Shown: one piece after another, positions 55,943-64,000 of the stretch
Layout: the number at the start of each line of letters is the position of its first letter
Numbering within the stretch: position 1 is the first letter of the stretch
Program-made: the position numbers and the translations under genes
Origin: Parapristionchus giblindavisi
Lineage: Eukaryota > Nematoda > Chromadorea > Rhabditida > Diplogasteridae
Assembly (NCBI GenBank): GCA_943737045.1
Contig: CALSFV010000655.1
Span: 310,001-374,000, forward strand
Direction of reading: 5' to 3'
DNA length: 64,000 nt
The notes under the pieces: model-generated
Databases searched by the model: none
What the model saw: only the letters and a program-made list of their open reading frames with translations
What the model was told of the DNA's origin: nothing

Positions 55943-56937
55943 TAAATGACTTTAATTCGCTTGCATTTACCATAAAGTATGCGCAGAGTGCGTGGGTATT
56001 TACATGAAATAGCAGTGGACCGAGGAACATATAGCTCAAGAATGTAATTAATAAAATCAGAGAAATAGTCAAAAGATTGATTTGCATCAAGGGAAGAAAG
56101 CGCTATTGTCCAATCATGATAAAATATTTCATTAATAATTTGATTCCAGTTAGCCAACCGATAATTGCGAGGCAATACTTGTTTTGTTGAACCTTTAATA
56201 TCTAACTTGAATGAAAATGAAATACTGGTGTGATCGCTGAAAGGTATTGCAGGTGAGACATGAGAGATGCAATCTACATTACTAAGAACTAAATCGAGTA
56301 TATTTTCACCCCTAGTAGGAAAGGTTACATATTGATTAAAATGATTATCACAAATGAAAGCTAAAAATTCATTTGGAGTAGAGGATGATAAGCTATCCCA
56401 TTTAATATCTGGGTAATTGAAATCGCCACTAATGATGAATGGTAGACCGTCATTTGAGTATTTTTTAAGGAAAGCAAGTAACAAATCAAGAGACAAAGAA
56501 GGGCAGTTTGGTGCTCTATAAACTACAGCTATGCGAATACGGGGATAATTAATTGATGATGGATGTATGTCTATAATCAATGATTCAATGTACAAAGCAC
56601 TAAAAGAGTCAACTAATATTGGATTAGTAGATGCGTGTGCAAGTATGGCTACGCCACCACCTTTTGTTAAATTATCAGAAAGTGTGCGATCTTTACGAAA
56701 ACATGAATAGCTGTTAAAACCACCAATAAGATAAGAATCAGAATCGTTGGGCGTTAGCCAAGTCTCAGTAAGAAATACAATATTATAACTATCCAAACTT
56801 AAAAGAAGGGAAAGCTGCGATGTTTTACATCTGATTGACCGGCAATTTGAAGAGAAGAAAGATAAATATGAAGATTGCGATTGAGAAGGGGGGACAGGCG
56901 ACAAATAAGCGTTATTACTTAACCTACTGCCTCCGTC
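55942..56937 (-). pseudogene. LINE AP-type endonuclease domain
   Basis: About 320 residues with the exonuclease-endonuclease-phosphatase motifs in order: FFSSNCRSI, FLTETWL (catalytic Glu), a GGGVAILA block, SGDFNYPDI (GDFN) and PFSDH (terminal Asp-His). It nicks target DNA for target-primed reverse transcription. The frame ends at the frameshift next to the reverse transcriptase, and upstream it continues in phase, without an ATG, to a TAG at 56938-56940. Confidence 0.9.
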
Positions 56938-57405
56938 CTATTTATGTGATGAAGAATGATGGGTTTTTTTAGTTCCCTGGCGACGAACACTCACAGTTGA
57001 CGGTAGAGTGGGATAGTCTTCGCGTTCACATGAGGAATCGTTCAGGAGAGGAGTATCAGCAGAAGATGAACCTGACATGAGTTTATTGGCAGAATGCGTA
57101 AATTCATGTTTTCGAATTTGACCATAACCGGTAGGGAGAGGACGAGGATTAGCGAAATGAACGAGGGTCACATCGCGAACTCCCCATTCGAGACGATTGG
57201 CAGATAGATTTCTAGAGCGAGCTTCAGTCTTTGCATTTCTCTCAAGTTCCAATTCCCTGGAAGTGAGGTCCCGGCGAACATAGCATCCAGGTACTGCAGA
57301 AAGTGGAGAGCCGGAGCCTATGCGACGGATACTCTCCAGGAATCCGTTGCGTAAGGAGCGAGAGGGGATCTCTGGGTTTGTTCTCAGGAGGTTTGTTTTT
57401 TGAGA
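56938..57405 (-). pseudogene. LINE 5' coding segment
   Basis: An open minus frame from after a TGA at about 57408 to TAG at 56938-56940, about 155 codons, in the same phase as the endonuclease. It is polar and basic (RRDLTSRELELERNAKTEAR), with no zinc knuckle visible. It may be the end of ORF1 or the N-terminal extension of ORF2; the TAG could be a mutation within one long frame. The true 5' end of the element is not resolved. Confidence 0.6.
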
Positions 57406-57552
57406 ATTTCCTCAATTTTCAAAAAAAAATGCGCCTTTGCCCTTTTGCAAACTTTCTGCCTTCGCAGTTTATTCACGAAACTTTTGAGGGACTTTACCTT
57501 TAAAAACAAAAAAGAAAACAACAACACAATTCCTCCTCAGTTATTCTCCATA

Positions 57553-57851
57553 CCATACATTAGGGATCCGCAAATGTGCATTCGTGCGAAATGATTTTCA
57601 AAATGAAAATGAAAGAAAAGTCGTGCGCACGACTTCATTATTATAATTAAGTATTCATTCGTTCAAATTAATGCATTCGATTCATTCTGATCATTTTTAT
57701 TCATCAAATTGGTGGTTGGTCTGTCACTTGCATGCATTGCATCGCACGAAAGAATGCGTCTTAATTGTGCAGAATGACTTTTCATTATTTTTATTCCGTT
57801 CATGCTCGTACCGGCTGTGCATTTGCACGAATGCGGATCCCTACCATACAT
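57553..57851. mobile_element. 283-bp MITE with exact 8-bp target duplication
   Basis: CCATACAT flanks both sides (57553-57560 and 57844-57851). The element (57561-57843) begins TAGGGATCCGCAAATGTGCA and ends TGCATTTGCACGAATGCGGATCCCTA, with a 12-base perfect terminal repeat TAGGGATCCGCA and further inner pairing (TGCATTCGTGCG / CGCACGA). The 8-bp duplication and T/CAG-like end fit hAT. Confidence 0.92.
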
Positions 57852-57858
57852 AAATTAT

Positions 57859-57930
57859 TTAGGTTTCGAACCCGCGACGTTACACTAACTAGGCAGCGCT
57901 TTTGCCACTACGCCAAGGGATAAATGGCCA
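57859..57930 (-). other. tRNA-like sequence
   Basis: On the minus strand TTGGCGTAGTGGCAAAAGC (A-box-like) and GCGGGTTCGAAACC (B-box-like), about 28 bases apart. The T arm pairs partly; the acceptor stem is unclear. Likely a tRNA-derived repeat. Confidence 0.5.
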
Positions 57931-58172
57931 CTCTATTTTCTTGCATATCACGAACCCTCGGATTTGTTACGCATTTGCATAGACATTCGAGGGCCTCCAT
58001 CTTTAAAAGTGATTAAAAGTACTGTCGTATCAGTGTTATTGATTTTACGGCAGATCTTCAATTGTCCTGTTAGCCCATCGGACGGGATGTCTTGTTCTCA
58101 GGTCGTAATCGAAATGGAGAATGGGTAGTATACGCCACTCACCTTTGAACTTGAGAAATCGATAAATGAACT

Positions 58173-58480
58173 TTGATCTTTGATGTTTATTCTTTCTTCT
58201 ATCCCACAATGCTCGAGGATATAAGCATTCTATCAGAAATCTCGGATAATTTCAGAGGATCCAGAGATGACACAATAAGTTGGTGTGTGTGTTGCCAGCC
58301 TTTTCCAGGATTGCAGGATCAAGTGAGATTAGGCCATACACACGATTTAAAGAATTGAAATTGGAAATGGTTGAAAAAGCCCATAGCGATTATAAGTGTG
58401 GCTACAAGTTAAGTGAAATCGATCATATGAAAAGATCTCACGACAGTAACCGATTTACCTCTAGGGTTAGTGGTTAGTGA
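58173..58480 (+). CDS. Possible short gene or relic, unknown product
   Basis: Plus strand: a frame reading MLEDISILSEISDNFRGSRD (from 58208) gives way, through a second frame, to ELKLEMVEKAHSDYKCGYKL and a stop at 58477. A TTTTCCAG acceptor lies between (about 58303-58310) but no good donor with a usual intron length is present. Composition is protein-like, no family is recognised, and it may be a decayed gene with a frameshift. Confidence 0.25.
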
Positions 58481-58487
58481 CACAGTT

Positions 58488-58864
58488 TAATGGCGCGTTA
58501 AAATGTGGTGGAAAACCGAAAAAAGCGACTTTCAGAGTGTTAAAATGTACCCTGGAAAACCGAAAATGGAAAAGCGATGTTTGAATTCGCGGGCGCGAAT
58601 AATGTGCGGGAACTCAAATTCCGGATTTCTGACTGCCAATTGCTATGTTTTAAAAACGAAGTAAATCCGGAATTTCTTTTTCTTTCGCTTTTCGTCTTCT
58701 TTTGACATCGGAAACTCGGATCGCGAGTGCAAATTTAAATTCCCGCACCTTATTCGCGCCCGCGAATTCAAATAACGACTTTCCATTTTCGGTTTTCCAG
58801 GGTACATTTTAACACTCAGAAAGTCGCTTTTTTCGGATTTCCATGACATTTTAACGCGCCATTA
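58488..58864. mobile_element. 377-bp inverted-repeat element
   Basis: The ends TAATGGCGCGTTAAAATG and CATTTTAACGCGCCATTA are perfect. The arms (about 120 bases) share AAAAAGCGACTTTC and ACCCTGGAAAACCGAAAATGG and GCGGGCGCGAAT. Confidence 0.88.
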
Positions 58865-59158
58865 CTCCCGCTAAATTTTTTTTGGAATTTCAAAGATATC
58901 TTTTACCGCTTCTTAAAAGTTCAATTCAAGAACGCTTTTCATCTAATCCATTTCGTTTAATACATTTTATCTTTCGCATATTATTTAGAAAAAATAAAAT
59001 CTTTTGTCTGCTTTATATAGAAAAGGTCGATTTCATGATTTAAAATAAAGCAATTATTACTGGCAATATTTTTTCAAGCGAATTCTATTCAACATTTTTT
59101 AGTATCTGTATTTTAGTATCATTCCATTATAAAAAATTGTTGCGCTCTCTAATGTCTT
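58865..59158. other. No gene seen
   Basis: AT-rich spacer. Confidence 0.5.
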
Positions 59159-59595
59159 TACAAGGGGATGGTCGCAACTGGTCCTGGCCATATGAGATGG
59201 CAATAACATGACTAGGATCAGTTTTCGATGCTGATTACGAACCCGTTTTCAGAAAGTGCCTAATCGACCTGATTTTCGAGAAAATCGGTATTTTAATTCG
59301 GAAATTCGTGTGGTTTCCTGCACTAACCGTCCGGGTGGGCTGGTGAACTCATCTATAAACTCTCGTAGTTGTCTGGCTTTCATCACCGGATCTTTCCGAT
59401 GCAATCCAGATAGTTTGTGAGGGAAATTACACGAATTTTCGAATTAACAAGCCTAATTTCAATACCGATTTTCACGAAAATCAGGTCGATTAGGCACTTT
59501 CTGAAAACGGATTCGTAATCAGCATCGAAAACTGATCCTAGCCATGTAATTGCCATCTCATATGACCAGGACCAGTTGCGACCATCCCCTTGTTA
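59159..59595. mobile_element. 435-bp inverted-repeat element
   Basis: CAAGGGGATGGTCGCAACTG and CAGTTGCGACCATCCCCTTG are perfect 20-base ends. Arms of about 155 bases with CTGATTTTCGAGAAAATCGG-type symmetry; unique centre 59316-59425. Confidence 0.88.
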
Positions 59596-59871
59596 GTGGT
59601 CGTATTTCGACTCTCAATCATTGAAAACTTGGTCAACACGCACTATTTATAGTTATGAATAATACAGGTATGGTTCAAGAATATTTGAAACTCCCTGTTC
59701 CGGACTGTCAAATGAGAATTTGTGGCCATACTGAAGAGAAATATTGATAGGGGATGCATTCTTTAAACAAATTGTCTTGCCAATAGATTTAACATACAAT
59801 TGAGTTCGAGTTTTGTATATTCTCACCGCGTCGGCGCACATTTGAGCGCAACATTTATTTCCTCTGCCTAT

Positions 59872-60250
59872 GAGTAGTGTTCGATTTTCAAAGTCTTAAT
59901 CTCTAGTTTCTATGATTAAAAGTTCTTTTAATGACTAAACAAATGAAACAGCATTAGTAATGAGAAAAAACAATTTAAGTTCAAATCACACAGATCAAAA
60001 AATAATGGAAATTAATTAGATGTTAAGGTGTACTATTCCGTATCCATCGCACGATCGCCGTAAGATATTTTGAGGAAATTCACTGTGATTTTCTTTTTAA
60101 TAGGTTTTCCTCATAAATAGAAATTTTAATTAATTTTCTTTAGCCATTAAAAGAACTTTTCATCACAGAAACTCATAATAAGACATTGTGAGAATCGAAA
60201 AAATATTCATATGCAAGGGAAATAAATTATGCGCGCAAATGCGCGCCAGA
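59872..60250. repeat. Inverted-repeat element
   Basis: TCGATTTTCAAAGTCTTAAT..GTTTCTATGATTAAAAGTTC pairs with GAACTTTTCATCACAGAAAC..ATAAGACATTGTGAGAATCGA. Related words (TCAAAGTCTTAATC, CAATGTCTTAATC) occur in the foldback at 10117-10640, with GCGCGCC near both. Confidence 0.65.
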
Positions 60251-60357
60251 TTACCTTGTCCTTCTTCTGCAGTGTACGAATGAGTATGGACATTCTTTAT
60301 GAAAAATAATTCAACGAGACACTATGGGACCACTGATCTAGTATGAAGATCCTTTTC

Positions 60358-60359
<2 letters not shown>

Positions 60360-60388
<29 letters not shown>
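60360..60388 (+). repeat. C29 tract
   Basis: An uninterrupted run of 29 C, the longest of five G/C homopolymers in the window, about 270 bases past the 3' end of the small secreted-protein gene. Confidence 0.95.
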
Positions 60389-60520
60389 GAGTCACCTTTC
60401 ACTTATTTCTTTCTTCTGGAGAGCGAAGTCATTATCATCACCTATTTATTTTTGATCATATTCAATTTCATGTGTCGTTGCAGGCGTGTGCATGTAGATA
60501 AAAAAATAAATATAATATAT

Positions 60521-60526
60521 ATTTTA
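60521..60526 (-). terminator. Possible polyadenylation signal AATAAA
   Basis: AATAAA on the minus strand 135 bases past the stop codon at 60661 of the small secreted-protein gene. Distance is acceptable, support is weak. Confidence 0.35.
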
Positions 60527-60660
60527 TTCAGTTTTATCTGTTGATGTATTACACAAAAATGCGGATGGAACTTTATCATAAAACATCATTCGGAAGATAA
60601 ATGAAGCTTAAATAGCAGCACAACCTCTTTCCCACACCTCCATGAGAATATATGTACTTG

Positions 60661-63253
60661 TTATTTAATGGCAATCTGTGCCAATTCTGGCAGCTCGATA
60701 CACATGTTGTGCTGCTGTAAAATGAGCTTATCTTAAAATTTATATTTGTCTTTATCTTTCCGCATACTCGAATGCTTGCGAGAACTCGCATCGGCATTGA
60801 ATACCTTCACTGCCTCGAACCGAGTGTACAACGAGGGGATTTCGATGTCTAGAATATGAAGTAGAATTATAACAATCCACGGAGAATCAAACATATTTCT
60901 TGGCTACCTAAGTTGTGGCATCGTATTTTATGTAATTCACCATGATATCAATAGCTCACTATCTCTCAATTATCCTTGTAGTGCATAAATTTATTAATAT
61001 TTAAAATTAACTGAAAACGGCGATGAATTATCCCCTCGTAGTCTTTCTCGAAATATTGGCTGGTCGCATTGCACCACAGTCGCCTCCCCTCGCACATTTC
61101 TCCCAGTTCATCGTCCTTCACAATGGTGAACGTATTCACGGGATGTTTACGCTGCAAATTGAGTTCTCCATAGAACATTTGTAAATTTTGAAGCAAAATG
61201 GCTTAAATAAGGGGACCCATGAGTTGTCATGACTGACTCCCGCCACGATAAGCATGTTGGCTATTGTTTATATTATATGGTAATTGGCGTAAGGGATAAT
61301 GAGAAAATGAGAGAGCAAGTCGGATGGGCACTCTCTAAATGCCTTGAAAGTTGTACTTTCAATGCGCATAGTGAGCTTTAAACATATCGGGAATCAATAT
61401 CAGATATGTCTTTCGATTCGTGTGATGAATCTCTATCATTCTATCCGAACAGTCTTATTACGAAAAAACTCGTGGGTCTCCATCTTTAATAATTCTTCCC
61501 TTTCTTCGCGAGCAAAAATTTAATAGTGAAAAAATATTTGCAATTATCATCTTTTGGAAATATCATTTTTTGAATAAACATATGAATATAAGGACAAATG
61601 GTCTTATCACGTATCTTTTGGTTGCGATGGACACGGCAAGAAAGGAAAGAATGATTTTGCCAATTTTTGCTTGAAAGTTTTCATTTTTTTTTGACATGAT
61701 ACAACATTATCAGCTTTTAATGGATGTTTTGTTGCTTGATAAGATTTGCAAGAAATTGCAAATTAAATTAGTTTTATTACTAGATGTACAAGAATAAGTA
61801 TACATGCACTTTAAATATAAATTTTTTGATTAAATAAGTACAATGTCCTATATCTTCCCCCTATCTATAGCCCTCGCGCGATTTTTTTCACTGCTTCCTC
61901 TCCCTCTCTTTTCCTCTTTCTCGTTACCTGTATGCGTGTGAGAAGGTCGGCATCTGACTCGTTCTCGTCAAGGAACTTGAAATCCTGTCCAATGCCATCC
62001 TAAAATATTCAGAAATTAGAAGTTAAGCTTGAAAATCTTTGTACATCTCTTACCCGTTGGTACCCCCCTATAATTAGGTCGAATTTGAGCCTAAAATTTG
62101 GCTACAAGACAAGCCCCACTTTTTAAGTTGAGCCAATAATTTGGTGGTTGGCCCTTAATTTGTTTCGAAGTGGGCCAAAAATTTGGTCGTTGGCCCTAAA
62201 TTTGCTCTGAAGTTGGGCCAATAATATGGATTAAATTAACAGCCCCACTTTCAACCAAATTCAGGGCCAACCACCTAATTATTGGCCCAACTTTAAAGTG
62301 CGGCTTGTCTTGTAGCCAAATTTAGGCACTCAAAAATGCTCGACCAAATTATTTGCCCCACTAAAATTGCCGGGAAGTGAATGGGAGCTTGTTGGGTAAA
62401 AACGAGAGAGGGTGGTGAGGGGAGGAGGTTAAGTGCAGATCGTAAATACACTGACGGCAAACTCTCTCATATTCGAGCCATAGGTTATCTAGGATGCGAC
62501 ACTTAGAGAAACGTTATCTCAAATGTGAGAGAACTTAGTTAGCTTACTCCAGTCCCCGTTACAATCTTGAGCGAGAGAGTATTATATAACGTGTCTTTTT
62601 GAGAGAGTTTGGGGTAAGCTAACCTTTCTCTATGGTTGTCAAGTCAGACCACCTACCTCTGAGAGAATTTGCCGTGAGTGTATACTCTGTACAAGATATT
62701 CTATTCAAGCAAACAATTCTCCTTTTACTAATAATTATAAAGGTAAAGGTAGAACCCGTTAATCAAGGCACACGAAGTCCTGCGGGTGATCACTGCTAGG
62801 CCAGTGATCACCAGCAGGACTAATAATTATATTGAGCGTATAAAATGTACATGCACAGGAAAATGACAAACGGGCTCTAAAGAACGGAAGTCGCTCAAAG
62901 ACTAGATCTCGCCCAACTCTCGATTGTCTCTCCGCTGCCTCTCACCTAACCCGACTGATCTTCGCCGCGCGCTATGTGATAAATAAAAGAGATCGGCATA
63001 GTTCTGAACCATACAAAATAAGAAATACTCTATTCTACAAATAAAACAAGTGATTTTTATACGCTCAATACCCACTTATTATTGAACTAACGTGGTAAGC
63101 TCGATGAAGTGTTTTGGCAGGTTTGCAATGCTCTCCTACTCCTCGCCACTCGCATTTCAGAAGAACACAGTTGGAAGCATCCATGAACACTTGTAAGTAG
63201 GATGAAGAAGAAGAAAGACAAACAGCAAGAAGCAACAGCACAAATCGCCGCAT
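60661..63253 (-). CDS. Small secreted protein with six cysteines, family unknown
   Basis: Five minus-strand exons: 63253-63092, 61999-61928, 61151-61019, 60848-60805, 60714-60661; joined they give 154 residues with consistent phases. MRRFVLLLLAVCLSSSSS is a clear signal peptide. The mature part has six cysteines: SNCVLLKCEW, EHCKPA, EMCEGRRLWCNAT and NMCIELP, enough for three disulfides, and one NAT glycosylation site. It ends LAQIAIK. Acceptors are good (ATTTTAG, TTTGCAG, TTCTAG, TTTACAG); donors GTTAGT, GTAACG and GTATTC are acceptable, but exon 3 uses GTTTTC, the weakest junction. The gene stands alone; intron 1 (1.1 kb) carries three inverted-repeat elements, and intron 2 carries a TTAA MITE (61203-61489). 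Probably extracellular. Confidence 0.78.
61203..61489. mobile_element. TTAA-flanked MITE, copy 2 of the 290-bp family
   Basis: Near-identical to 40963-41257. The ends are TTAAATAAGGGGACCCATGAG and CTCGTGGGTCTCCATCTTTAA. It lies in intron 2 of the small secreted-protein gene and has a short deletion relative to copy 1 (GTATGCAAATTCGATG reduced to GTCGGATG). Confidence 0.88.
62060..62350. repeat. Inverted-repeat element in an intron
   Basis: TTTGGCTACAAGACAAGCC..CACTTT..GTTG..GGGCC pairs with GCGGCTTGTCTTGTAGCCAAATT; inner copies of TTGGGCCAATAAT and GGGCCAA.. repeat several times. Confidence 0.7.
62447..62682. mobile_element. Complete 232-bp TA-flanked MITE
   Basis: TA (62447-62448 and 62681-62682) flanks ends CACTGACGGCAAACTCTCTC and GAGAGAATTTGCCGTGAGTG. 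Inner pairs: CTTAGTTAGCTTACTCCAG and the TTTGGGGTAAGCTAAC region. Other copies at 6178-6300 and 10735-10968. Confidence 0.85.
62774..62822. repeat. Perfect short hairpin
   Basis: AGTCCTGC.GGTGATCACTG pairs with CAGTGATCACC.GCAGGACT around a 6-base loop. ACTAATAATTAT occurs on both sides (about 62728 and 62819), as if it were inserted or duplicated between them. Confidence 0.75.
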
Positions 63254-63776
63254 CTCGCACTCTGAGCAATAAGCTATCTTATTGTTAACGAATCAGGGTG
63301 AGCAATTTTCCCTTTCGGCAATGAACCTACATGTAACTCTCTGAAGGTCACCAGGGAAGGTATTTTACGTTTACAGATTTTAGGAATTTTACGGTATTGG
63401 TCAGTAAATTTTTATTTTAAGGATTCCATAAGATTTACACCGTAAAATATGTATTAAAAAACTAAATGCTTACTATTAAAAATATAAGAAAGTTAGACAA
63501 TAATTGTTTTTAGTACGCACACAACAGTTGCAAGAGTACTGTGAGTATCTATGTATGAGCTTATTGAACATTTTCAACACATGATTTCAATCACATTGAA
63601 ATATTGTGTTTTCAAAACATCGATCATGTTTATTTATTAATGAAACATTCGGAAAGCGTACTTCTCCATCGTTGTTGATTTGTAGTTGCTGTTATTGTTG
63701 TTGAAAATGAAGTTTGACTTTGAAAATGTCTGTTGGAAAGCACTGAAAAAATCCAGCAAAAGAAGTTGTAGTAGGG

Positions 63777-63843
63777 AGGGATTCGAACCCACGACATTCC
63801 AAAAGCTAATCCGGCACTCTAACCACTTGGCTACGGAGCAGAG
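63777..63843 (-). other. tRNA-like sequence
   Basis: On the minus strand TCCGTAGCCAAGTGGTTAGAG (A-box/D-arm-like) and GTGGGTTCGAATCCC (B box/T arm) with a plausible anticodon-arm remnant CCGGA-loop-TTTGG between. This is the most tRNA-like of six such sequences, but the T stem and acceptor stem mispair, so a pseudo-tRNA or tRNA-derived repeat is likelier. Confidence 0.5.
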
Positions 63844-64000
63844 ATGGTATTAACGATTAACGAATTAACGAAAATCGTTAATTTTAACGATATTTTTCGT
63901 TAAATTTTAACGATTAACGAATTAACGAAAATAAATTAATTTTCGTTTATTTTTTCGTTAATGAAAATGACTGGTTGGGTGCTGAAGAAGCGTATTTTTC
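63838..64000. repeat. AT-rich element running off the window
   Basis: Begins CAGAGATGG then repeats of TTAACGATTAACGAATTAACG and its inverse CGTTAATTTTAACG; related to 51592-51680. The right end is not in the window. Confidence 0.55.

Larger units (their letters stand above)
53928..57410 (-). mobile_element. Near-complete CR1/Jockey-like LINE
   Basis: Reading on the minus strand: a 5' coding part, an endonuclease, a reverse transcriptase, a short 3' UTR and an (AAT/ATT)n tail (53928-53950). The 3' UTR contains a G-rich run (54051-54077) much longer than in the truncated sister at 25285-25445. Coding is broken once by a TAG and once by a frameshift. No clear flanking target duplication was found. 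Confidence 0.9.

Noticed and set aside
54119..57252. Host gene with reverse transcriptase-like domain
   Set aside because: Order of endonuclease and transcriptase, lack of introns, an (AAT)n tail and a truncated sister copy identify it as a LINE.
63087..63269. Alternative first exon MLRVRDAAICAVAS.. in another frame
   Set aside because: It does not join in phase with the exon at 61928-61999, whereas the MRRFVLLLL frame does at a GTTAGT donor.
63777..63843. Functional tRNA gene
   Set aside because: A and B boxes are present, but the T stem has a mismatch, the acceptor stem does not pair and the anticodon loop has the wrong length.

Overview
The window is nuclear DNA of a rhabditid nematode, most likely Caenorhabditis or a close relative. 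The evidence is a cuticle collagen gene with the nematode N-terminal domain, an amphiphysin gene very close to C. elegans amph-1, introns of about 50 bases with TTTCAG-type acceptors, a probable spliced-leader acceptor two bases before the amph-1 ATG, and hairpin-rich non-autonomous DNA transposons. It is a repeat-dense arm-like region: only four multi-exon genes can be reconstructed with confidence, all on the minus strand.

Layout. 1-25.5 kb holds no convincing intact gene. It has two copies of a >2.4-kb segmental duplication (1-2450 and 20025-22470), a second duplicated block (3091-4055 and 16542-17520), a scattered family of exon-like pieces, foldback elements with TA target sites (4.5-6.2, 8.9-12.6 and 23.2-24.6 kb), a TTAA-flanked foldback (13.2-14.6 kb), two elements with exact 8-bp target duplications (7.4 and 18.5-19.1 kb), a 132-bp tandem array, a 313-bp satellite, and a relic of a collagen 3' end at 7.4-7.7 kb. 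25.6-28.5 kb is a CT-rich minisatellite with 38/44-bp units.

28.8-47.8 kb is the gene-bearing part: a 345-codon cuticle collagen (29254-31646) with a TATA box, a poly(A) signal and a decayed inverted partial copy just beyond its 3' end; a secreted cysteine-rich protein of about 323 residues (34944-40610) whose fourth intron carries a 3.45-kb TTAA-flanked palindrome; and amph-1 (42561-47804, 13 exons, BAR plus NPF plus SH3). amph-1 introns carry GATCAAA heptamer arrays. 47.9-53.9 kb is mostly GA/CT hexamer repeats with a few small hairpin elements.

53.9-57.4 kb is an almost complete, minus-strand, CR1/Jockey-like LINE, broken by one in-frame stop and one frameshift. 57.5-60.3 kb holds more inverted-repeat elements, one with an exact 8-bp duplication. 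60661-63253 is a five-exon gene for a small secreted protein with six cysteines. The window ends in a tRNA-like sequence and an AT-rich element that runs off the edge.

The genes do not form a pathway. Collagen and the secreted proteins are extracellular; amphiphysin acts on endocytic membranes. The main interest is the variety of non-autonomous transposons whose boundaries can be read exactly, and the gene fragments they have broken or surrounded. All spliced models were built by eye from splice consensus and reading phase.
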